NCBI GenBank assembly: GCA_046076045.1
Contig: JBJTRI010000171.1
Location: 1-25,396, forward strand
Source of the DNA: JAIOPA01 sp046076045
GTDB taxonomy: Bacteria > Eisenbacteria > RBG-16-71-46
Reading direction: 5' to 3'
DNA: 25,396 bases
The notes beneath the pieces were generated by a model. The model ran no database searches and had not been told where the DNA came from. It was given only the letters and a program-made list of their open reading frames with translations. The position numbers were made by a program, and so were the translations under genes. This document shows positions 18,410 to 25,300 of the stretch, one piece after another; within the stretch, counting starts at the first letter, position 1, and the number at the start of each line of letters is the position of its first letter.

Positions 18410-18627
18410 GCATCATCGCGGTCGTCCTACCGCTCGCCCTGCTCGTGGTTGCGGCCGCGGTGGCCGGGTTCGTGTGGGCCGCCCGCAGCGGGCAGTTCGA
18501 CGACACCGAGACGCCGGCCGCCCGCGTGCTCGCGGACGACGCCGAGCCGCGTGCGCGCCCGGGTCAGGACGCTGCGCGCAGCGGCTCCGGCGAGGGTGCG
18601 GGTGAGGGCTCCGGCGCCGAGCGCTGA
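18406..18627 (+). CDS. ccoS: cbb3 oxidase assembly protein CcoS
   Basis: 73 residues from GTG 18406, overlapping the ccoI stop (GTGA). One membrane helix (about 3-25) is followed by the CcoS mark SGQFDDTETPA (about 28-38), then a Gly/Ser/Glu-rich tail. CcoS is needed for a mature cbb3 oxidase with its cofactors. The last 64 bp overlap the end of the minus-strand ligase gene, and the odd low-complexity tail of CcoS is exactly this shared part. It is the last gene of the operon. Confidence 0.88.
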   Translation: MSIIAVVLPLALLVVAAAVAGFVWAARSGQFDDTETPAARVLADDAEPRARPGQDAARSGSGEGAGEGSGAER

Positions 18628-20063
18628 CCGCGCGCGAGCAGGCCGTGCTCGCGCGACACCAGGTACGCCACCGTCCAGGTCCCGAACAATTGCCAGACCT
18701 GGAACTGGTAGATCGGGTTGCGCAGGAAGTCGATCTTGAGCTCGTTGAGCGCGAACATGACGAACTGCGTTCGCGCCACGATCATGAAGGCGTCCGGGTA
18801 GCTCTCGTGTCGGATGTCGTCGGTCGTGGGCCGGATTATCCGCCAGATGCCGAACATGAGCGCGAGGAAGAACAGCAGGCCGGGGAAGCCGTACAGGTTG
18901 GCGATGAACAGGTAGACGTTGTGTGGCCAGTACCAGGAGTAGCCGACCATCTCGTCGTAGTAAGGGCCCTGCCCAAGGATGGGGTGCACGAGCGCACGGT
19001 TCCAGGCGTTCGTCCACGTCGCCTCGCGGGCCTCGGGCATGACGCCGTGCACGACCTTGGTCTCGCTGAGGCGCAGGAAGAGGTCGCCGGTGTTCGTGTA
19101 GGTGGCCACGAACGCGTTCATGGTGATGGCGAGCGCGAGTATGCCCGAGACCGCGGTGATGAACTTCACCGGGTTCAGTCGCTTGCGCATGGAGTAGAAC
19201 GCGACCGGGAGCGCCAGCGCGAGCGCGATGATGACGCCGCGCGTCACCGTGGTGAACATGGTGTAGAGCGCGAACAGCGTGAGCAGCGACAGGATGAGCG
19301 CCGAGATCTGCGTGCGTGCCCGGACCAGATGGAACACGCACAGCAGGAACATGAGGCCGCAGTACTCCGAGAGCAGCTCGTAGTCGCGGAAGCTCGAGCC
19401 CACGCGCACGTCTCGGGTATTGAACTCGCTGCCGATCGTGGCGGTGAAGTCGATGAGGCCGGGGATGATGACTCGCCCCGGGAACCGCGACTCGACGAAG
19501 GCGAACACGAAGATGCCGAATGCGGTGATGAGCTGGGCCTGGTTGAAGCGTTCGAGGTCGCGCGGTGTGCGGACGTTGTTGACGATGAGGTAGAAGTAGA
19601 TGACCGAGGCGACGAGCAGCAGGAAGTTGCTCAGGCCCTTGCCGAGCGCGACCTCGTTCTGGACGTTGTAGAACGACAGCACGCCCCACAGTAGGAACGC
19701 GGCGATCGGCAGGTCCACGGGGGTGGAGCGCGGGCGCGGGTTCATGCGCAGCGAGACGCGCAGCAGCCAGATCACGAACACGAGCAGGATGAACGCCAGG
19801 TTCGTGCTGCCGAAGACGGTGCCCTTGGGATAGGGCAGCAGGAAGACGAGCAGGTTGACGGCGGCCATCATGCTGAGGCGCCACGCGATGCCGAACACGC
19901 CGATCGCGACCACGACCGGGATGACGCGCTTGTTCGGGGTCCAGTACTGGATCCCCAGGATGATGCCCGCGACGAGCGTGGTGACGAGCGCGATCAAGCG
20001 ACCCGCCGGGTCACTGCGCCACGACCGCTCGTCCTTCTGCACCGACGGGTTCATCAGGCTCAT
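18564..20063 (-). CDS. O-antigen ligase/polymerase-like (Wzy_C/WaaL family) membrane protein
   Basis: 499 residues, read from ATG 20063-20061, which has GGAGG/GGAG purine runs upstream. About ten to twelve hydrophobic helices are visible. Between them lies a large periplasmic loop (about 320-390) of the Wzy_C type: TVTRG with Arg275, HPILGQGP at 360-367, and PHNVYLF with His381, then a GFPGLL helix start. Such proteins ligate or polymerise surface glycans at the periplasmic face of the inner membrane. The substrate cannot be told. No other glycan genes adjoin it in the window. The Pro/Ser/Ala-rich C-terminal tail is antisense to the ccoS tail. A start at Met4 (20054) is also possible. Confidence 0.82.
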   Translation of the reverse strand: MSLMNPSVQKDERSWRSDPAGRLIALVTTLVAGIILGIQYWTPNKRVIPVVVAIGVFGIAWRLSMMAAVNLLVFLLPYPKGTVFGSTNLAFILLVFVIWLLRVSLRMNPRPRSTPVDLPIAAFLLWGVLSFYNVQNEVALGKGLSNFLLLVASVIYFYLIVNNVRTPRDLERFNQAQLITAFGIFVFAFVESRFPGRVIIPGLIDFTATIGSEFNTRDVRVGSSFRDYELLSEYCGLMFLLCVFHLVRARTQISALILSLLTLFALYTMFTTVTRGVIIALALALPVAFYSMRKRLNPVKFITAVSGILALAITMNAFVATYTNTGDLFLRLSETKVVHGVMPEAREATWTNAWNRALVHPILGQGPYYDEMVGYSWYWPHNVYLFIANLYGFPGLLFFLALMFGIWRIIRPTTDDIRHESYPDAFMIVARTQFVMFALNELKIDFLRNPIYQFQVWQLFGTWTVAYLVSREHGLLARGQRSAPEPSPAPSPEPLRAAS

Positions 20064-20123
20064 CGCGGCTCCGCCTCCGGGCGCCCGGGGGCCACGGTCC
20101 ACCCGCGCCCCGCATGGCGGCGC

Positions 20124-20129
20124 AGCATA
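20124..20129 (-). promoter_or_regulatory. -10 element candidate for the ligase-like gene
   Basis: On the minus strand this reads TATGCT within GCTATGCTGC, the same 10-mer as upstream of tRNA-Leu. No clear -35 is seen at 17 bp. The predicted leader to ATG 20063 is about 55 nt. Confidence 0.4.
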
Positions 20130-20342
20130 GCCCCGCGAGCGCACGCGCACGACCCTTTGTGCGCCGGGCGGACACAGGTCGGATTCGTGTGGGTTACGCG
20201 GGGACTCGCGGGCATGGGGGTACTCCGGGGCATGGTCGGGCCTGCGGCCGCCTCAAGGGCCGCCCGGGGGGTATCGGCAGGAGGAGGCGCGGTCTTGCGT
20301 GGGGGGGTGCTGAGCCCCGCCATCCGTGGGTCGGGCACGGGG

Positions 20343-20371
20343 TGGACGGCCCCCGCCGGACTCGCTATAAG
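20343..20371 (+). promoter_or_regulatory. Sigma-70-type promoter for tRNA-Lys
   Basis: TGGACG (20343-20348, 4 of 6) and TATAAG (20366-20371, 5 of 6) are separated by 17 bp. The -10 ends 19 nt before the mature 5' end of tRNA-Lys. The layout matches the purA promoter (TGGACA-N17-TATGGT). Confidence 0.7.
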
Positions 20372-20390
20372 GGGATCGGTCGTGGCTCGG

Positions 20391-20466
20391 GACCCGTTAG
20401 CTCAGCTGGTAGAGCACCTGACTTTTAATCAGGGTGTCGCTGGTTCGATCCCAGCACGGGTCACCA
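20391..20466 (+). tRNA. tRNA-Lys (anticodon UUU)
   Basis: 76 nt with encoded CCA. The acceptor stem is GACCCGT/ACGGGTC (20391-20397/20456-20462), with discriminator A20463 and CCA 20464-20466. The anticodon stem CCTGA/TCAGG encloses CTTTTAA with anticodon TTT at 20424-20426. The D arm (TAGCTCAGCTGGTAGAGCA) and the T arm with GGTTCGATCC are canonical. Confidence 0.97.
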
Positions 20467-20618
20467 AGTCGCTCTCCGTCCGGGGTATGCTCCGGCGCAG
20501 GAAATCCCTCCGTGACACGAGATTCCCCGCAACCTCGGGACCCGTCGCGCATCGGAACGACCGGAGTCAGTCGAAGAGCCCCAGTGCCCTCGCCCCCCCT
20601 GAACTCGGAGTCGCGCCC

Positions 20619-20669
20619 ATGACCCACACTTCGGCCTCGCTGCCTCCCGAGGGGAGGCTCGTCCCGTGA
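20619..20669 (+). CDS. Possible 16-codon leader peptide upstream of the zinc-finger gene
   Basis: A short frame from ATG 20619 to TGA 20667-20669 has a GGAG about 8-10 nt upstream. Its stop overlaps the GTG start of the next gene (GTGA), and the next gene's ribosome-binding site lies inside it. This could couple their translation. There is no homology argument, and chance is possible. Confidence 0.25.
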   Translation: MTHTSASLPPEGRLVP

Positions 20670-20938
20670 GGAAGCTGACCTGCCAGGAGGTCATCGAACA
20701 GCTCGCGGAGTACCTCGACGAGGAGGCTCACGCCGAGTTGGTCGCCGCGGTCGACCTTCACCTCGGCGGCTGCGGACACTGCCGCATCGAGGTGGACCAG
20801 CTTCGCAGCATCATCCGCGTCTCGCAGGGCGGTACCGAGGTGCGCATGCCCGAGTCGCTCGTGGACAAGTTGGCCGAGGCCATGCGCCGCGCGTACGGCG
20901 AGGACTGCGGGGGCTCGGAAGGCGACGACCCGAAGTGA
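20666..20938 (+). CDS. Zinc-finger HC2-type anti-sigma-like protein, orphan
   Basis: 90 residues from GTG 20666, with GAGGGGAGG at 20649-20657. An N-terminal helical segment (TCQEVIEQLAEYLDEE) is followed by the HX3CX2C zinc motif His32, Cys36, Cys39 (HLGGCGHC), as in zinc-binding anti-sigma factors that hold ECF sigma factors in the cytoplasm. There is no membrane helix, so it is a soluble type; the C-terminal half is an acidic helix. No sigma factor gene is adjacent (tRNA-Lys is upstream, an outer-membrane protein downstream), so its partner must be encoded elsewhere, or it serves another zinc-binding role. Confidence 0.75.
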   Translation: MRKLTCQEVIEQLAEYLDEEAHAELVAAVDLHLGGCGHCRIEVDQLRSIIRVSQGGTEVRMPESLVDKLAEAMRRAYGEDCGGSEGDDPK

Positions 20939-20949
20939 CCTTGTGAGCG

Positions 20950-20978
20950 TTGCGCCCTCCGGTGCGCGCCCGTAGACT
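20950..20978 (+). promoter_or_regulatory. Weak promoter candidate for the outer-membrane protein gene
   Basis: TTGCGC (20950-20955) and TAGACT (20973-20978) are 17 bp apart, with 3 and 4 of 6 matches. If real, transcription starts near 20985, at the foot of the long hairpin. Confidence 0.3.
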
Positions 20979-20984
20979 CGTGAC

Positions 20985-21015
20985 GAGCCCGCGGTGGGAC
21001 TCCCGCCGTGGGCTC
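20985..21015 (+). terminator. Long hairpin, terminator or mRNA 5' cap structure
   Basis: A 14-bp stem (20985-20998 with 21002-21015, 3-nt loop ACT) contains two G-T wobble pairs and no mismatches. It lies 47 nt after the zinc-finger gene's stop and 90 nt before the outer-membrane protein. It may end the first gene's transcript. If the 20950-20978 promoter is active, it would instead form the 5' end of the second gene's mRNA. Confidence 0.5.
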
Positions 21016-21105
21016 GCTGCTTGTCCGGCCACGGCCTCGTCACGATTCGCGCTGCCGTACCCACGGCCATCACGATCCCGCCGCTCGCAAACCTCCGGAG
21101 GCGTC

Positions 21106-21678
21106 ATGGTTCGCGCTCGCACACTGCTCGTTCTCGCCCTGCTCGTCGCGCTCCCGTCGTCGGCGCTGGCGGGCATGCGGATCGAGCCGTGGCGCGGTCA
21201 CGTCTCGATCGGCTACGGCCGGTTGTGGTCGGACGAGTTCTCGCCGGGTGGTTCGCTCTCGGTCGCGGGCGGGGTGGACTATCCGGTCGCTCCACGCTGG
21301 CGCGTCGGCCCGGTGCTGGGGCTCGCCCTGCTGGGCACGAAGGACGTGAATCGCGGCAGCATCGCCGCCGGACTGGACTACAGCATGCTCGACGTCGCGC
21401 TTCAGGCACACTGGCTGCCCGCCTCGGGGCCGATCACGCGCGTCTCGTTCGGCCCCGGCATCGCCGCTGCACGTGCCGCCCTGCAGGTGGGCGGTGGCGG
21501 GGCCGGCTTCCTCGACCTGGCCGTGGACGAGGTGCAGCCCGAGTTCGCGCTCGACATCTCCGCCCTGCCGCGTCGGCAGACCGTCGTGGCGGTGGGGCTC
21601 GAGGCCGGCCTCCGCTACGTCCCGGTCGAGCGGACCGACTGGCTCCTGGGGACGCTCCGGTTCACCATCCACTACTGA
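21106..21678 (+). CDS. Small outer-membrane beta-barrel protein, function unknown
   Basis: 190 residues from ATG 21106, preceded by CCGGAGG. A signal peptide covers residues 1-23 (positive start, Leu/Val/Ala core, cut after SALA-G). The mature part is made of alternating amphipathic strands with turns (for example HVSIGYGRLW, GLDYSMLDVALQAHW, RVSFGPGIAA, VAVGLEAGLRYVP) and ends in FTIHY, with a terminal aromatic residue as in barrels inserted by BamA. Eight strands would fit the length. I do not recognise a family. It is probably a monocistronic gene, followed by a strong hairpin at 21708-21744. Confidence 0.7.
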   Translation: MVRARTLLVLALLVALPSSALAGMRIEPWRGHVSIGYGRLWSDEFSPGGSLSVAGGVDYPVAPRWRVGPVLGLALLGTKDVNRGSIAAGLDYSMLDVALQAHWLPASGPITRVSFGPGIAAARAALQVGGGGAGFLDLAVDEVQPEFALDISALPRRQTVVAVGLEAGLRYVPVERTDWLLGTLRFTIHY

Positions 21679-21707
21679 ATCAACCCTCAGGGCCGCAAGG
21701 CCTTCGT

Positions 21708-21744
21708 ACGAGCTCGTGCCCGGCGCCTCCGGACACGAGCTCGT
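21708..21744 (+). terminator. Strong hairpin terminator after the beta-barrel gene
   Basis: An 11-bp stem (21708-21718 with 21734-21744) is followed, after one C-A mismatch, by 4 more pairs (CCGG/CCGG) and loop CGCCT. A CGTCTTGT stretch follows. Each arm carries the self-complementary 10-mer ACGAGCTCGT. Confidence 0.7.
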
Positions 21745-21937
21745 CGTCTTGTGGGGCAGGGGGGAGGCCACAGGGGCGTCGCCCTGCTCTCGGGGGGCCG
21801 CGGGAGGGCTGACCGTGTGGTTCGATGGAACGAGCCTCTGGTCGGGCCCGCCAAACGCGACTCGCCTGCCGACCGTCAATTCGCAATGCCATTGCAGCCT
21901 GCGTGGCGACTCTCCCGGCCCATACCCCCGAAAGTCG

Positions 21938-21965
21938 TTGCGCCCCTTCATCGCCAATCCATAAC
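21938..21965 (+). promoter_or_regulatory. Promoter candidate for the secreted repeat protein
   Basis: TTGCGC (21938-21943) and CATAAC (21960-21965) are 16 bp apart, with 3 and 4 of 6 matches, in a locally AT-richer stretch. Transcription would start near 21972, about 360 nt before the start codon. Confidence 0.35.
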
Positions 21966-21982
21966 ATTCAAGGATTCCCCCT

Positions 21983-22004
21983 CTTCCGGCTTTTCCGCCG
22001 GAAG
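21983..22004 (+). promoter_or_regulatory. Hairpin near the predicted 5' end of the long leader
   Basis: A perfect 8-bp stem, CTTCCGGC (21983-21990) with GCCGGAAG (21997-22004), has loop TTTTCC. It lies about 18 nt after the candidate -10, so it could be a 5' stabilising structure. No T-tract follows, which argues against a terminator. Confidence 0.35.
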
Positions 22005-22334
22005 GTGTTCCCGGGGGCGTGTGTCCCGCAGTTGCATCCCGCTGGAGTTCAACTCGCATCACTCGTGGTCGACGCATCGATCCCGGCCCCATGACCGTGC
22101 GTCCCCTCGCGCGGTTCGGCGCGCATTCGCGCGACGGAGTCCGGAGAGGACTCGAGCGAACGCGTGCGACGGCGGACGGTGCGCCCTCGCTGCCGTGTTC
22201 TCGACGCTCAGTGCATACCCCCGCGTCCTGTGCTCTTCCCGCTGCTCGCTTCCACTGCCGCGGATTCGATTCGATCCGGTACTGGCCGCACATCCCCTTC
22301 CCCCCAGTTCCTCGACGGTAGGTTGGAGGCAGGC

Positions 22335-25300
22335 ATGTCCCCCTTGCTGAACTCGTCGTGCAAGGCCCCGCGCGAGCGCGTGCTGGCGCTCGTGTCGTCC
22401 CTCGTCGCCGTACTCGCGTTCGGACTCGTGTCGGTGGCGTCCGCGCAGACGAACCCCACCGCGCAGTCGCTGCCCTATACGCAGAACTTCAGCAGCCTCT
22501 CTCCGGCCACCGGCACGGCGCTGCCTGCGGGGTGGCAGGGCTGGACGATCGGCTCGGCTGCGGGGGCGTCGTACCGCACCACCGCCGCGACCGCTGACCG
22601 GGTGATGACAGCGAGCGGCACCGCGGGTTCCACGACTGGAGCCATCTACAACTACCTCGACAAGCCAGGCTACCTGAACTCCGGATCGGTCGATGCCTCG
22701 ATCGCCGTCGCCCTGAACACGACCGGGCAGCGCGGCATCAAGATCGGCTACGACATCATGACGATCCGGAACCCTTACGACGGGACCACCAACACTCGTA
22801 TCTCCCTCACGACGTTACAGTACCGGGTGGGTGCGACCGGGGCCTTCACGACGCTCGCCGGTCTGGACTACGCCAACAACACGACTGCGCAGACGACTGG
22901 TACCGCGGGACAGAAGATCGAGTCCAAGTCCGTGGTGCTGCCAGCCGTCTGCGACAACCAGTCGGTCGTGCAGTTGCGTTGGGTGTCTCGAGACTCGACG
23001 GGTGGCGGCTCTCGCCCGAGCATCGCCATCGACAACTTCTCTGCCGCGGGCAGCATCGACGGCACCATCGCGGTCGGTGAGTACGGCACTCACGCCGATG
23101 GGGCGAACCAGCAGAGCAGCAGCACGGGCACGTGGTACATGCGGTCGGATACGACTTTCCTGTACGTCGGCGTCGCCTCGACGAACACCACCGAAGCCGC
23201 AGTGCTGTACCTCGACAAGAATCCACTCACCACCGTCAACGGCGGCACCAACACCGACGGCAACCTGACGGGATTCAGCACCTACGACGGGTCCAGCTTC
23301 GCGGCGCTTCCGTTCCGAGCCGACCTGGTCGTCTACTTCAAGAGCGGTTATCGGGAGTACCGGACGGCGGACGGGGCGGGCGGGTGGTCCGCTGCGACAA
23401 GTGGTTTCGGTACCTATGCCGAGTCCGGCTCCGGTGCTGGGAATACGCGCGAGATCGCGATCCCGTGGTCCGCCATCGGCGGTCGGCCGTCTGCTTACAA
23501 CTGGTTCGGCTACGTCGCTTTCTCGGGTGGCGGTGCGTACGCGTCGATGCCGACCGAGAACCCCGGCTCCGGGGGTGGCGTGACGATCGGTTCCGCGGCC
23601 CGGTGGTCGCGCTACTACACCGTCTCGACCAGCTCGCAGACCCCGTTCAGCCGCAACTCGTACTGCTTCACGGACGCTTCCAGCGTCTCGAGCTTCGGCA
23701 GCATCTCGGTCTACGACTTCACCATGAACAGTTCCGGCAACTCCATCACTCGTGGCACGGGCAAGTGGTCCATCGCCAATGCGCTGCGCGTCGATGCCGG
23801 TACGATCGACTTCGGTGCCGTGGCCGACTCGGCCAACGTCTCGGGTGGCGTGAGTATCGCCAGCGGCGCGACCCTCAAGCTGTCGAGCTCGCTGGGTGGT
23901 GACCTGAACCTCTACGGCGGCAACTGGAGCAACAGCGGCAGCTTCACACCGAATGCCCGAGCCGTCTTCTTCTCGGGCTCCAGCGCCCAGACGCTCACGG
24001 GTGCCACGACCTTCGACTACCTCTACAACAACAACGCATCGGGCCTCACGCTCGCCAATGACATGACGGTGAACTCCGAGCTCGGTCTGGGCACGAGCCG
24101 AGTCACCACCGGTGCGAACAAGCTCATCCTCGGCAACGCGGCCGCGACCTCGCGCTCGACCGGCTACGTGGTGGGCAACCTTGAGATGGGTGTTCCCACC
24201 GGCAGTGCGGTGAGCCGCACATTCCATTTGGGCGACGCCACCAGCTACACCCCGATGGCGATCTCCTTCGGGAACGTCTCAACTTCAGGCACCCTGCTCG
24301 GGACGGTCGCGGGCGCGGCCGGGGCGCCGCCTGCCGGCTCTGGGCTCAGCACGACCAAGTACGTCGATCGCAAGTGGGCACTCACCAACTCGGGTATCGG
24401 GTTCGACAACTACTCCGGCACCTTCAACTTCGTCGCTGGTGACGTGAAGGGCTCCGCGAGCACAGCTGCTCTCGCGGTCGCGAAGAACACGGGTGGTACT
24501 TGGTCGCGGCCTACGGTCGGCACGCGCACCGCGACCTCGACCCAGGCGACCGGGCTCACGGCCTTCAGCGACTACCATGTCGGAGAGCTGCTCAGCTACA
24601 CGATCTCCGCCTCGGCGGGCACGGGCGGCTCGATCTCGCCGGTCGGTGCGCAGGCGGTCAACTACGGCGATAGCCTTGCGTTCACCATCACGCCGGCTAC
24701 GGGCTACAGCATCGCGGACGTGCTGGTGGACGGCGTATCGGTGGGGGCGGTCTCGAGCTACACGTTCACCAACGTGACCTCCAATCGCACCATCGTGGCC
24801 TCGTTCGCGATCAACACCTACACGATCACCGCCTCGGCGGGTGCGAACGGCTCCATCTCGCCGGTCGGCGCGCAGACGGTGAACCACGGCGACAGCCTGG
24901 CCTTCACGATCACGCCGGCGACGGGCTACAGCGTCGCGGACGTGCTGGTGGATGGCGTGTCGGTGGGTGCCGTCTCGAGCTACACGTTCACCAACGTGAC
25001 GGCCAACCGCACCATCGCGGCCTCGTTCGTGCTCAACACGTACACAATCACCGCGTCGGCGGGCGCGAACGGCACCATCTCGCCGGTCGGCGCGCAGACG
25101 GTGAACCACGGCGACAGCCTGGCCTTCACGATCACGCCGGACGCGAACCACAGCGTCGCGGACGTGCTGGTGGATGGCGTGTCGGTGGGGGCAGTGAGCT
25201 CGTACACGTTCACGAACGTGACGGCGAACCGGACCATCGCGGCCTCGTTCGTCCTGAACTCGTACACGATCACCGCCTCCGCGGGCGCGGGCGGCTCGAT

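Larger units (their letters stand above)
20064..20390. other. Divergent intergenic region, ligase-like gene / tRNA-Lys
   Basis: 327 bp with no credible gene. It holds a minus-strand -10 (20124-20129) for the ligase-like gene and a plus-strand promoter (20343-20371) for tRNA-Lys. The part between, about 20150-20340, is G-rich and shows nothing I can name. Confidence 0.5.
21745..22334. other. Long gene-free stretch before the secreted protein
   Basis: 590 bp with no credible protein frame on either strand. The middle (about 21870-21980) is the most AT-rich non-coding part of the window. It holds a promoter candidate (21938-21965) and a hairpin (21983-22004). The remaining ~330 bp before ATG 22335 would be an unusually long 5' leader, in which I see no known riboswitch. 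Confidence 0.5.

Noticed and set aside
20397..20627. Minus-strand frame with DRTSDTLIKSQVLYQLS
   Set aside because: This is the classic false protein from the reverse strand of tRNA-Lys.
22091..22321. Small plus-strand frame in the leader before the secreted protein
   Set aside because: Arg/Pro-rich composition, no ribosome-binding site and no recognisable domain.
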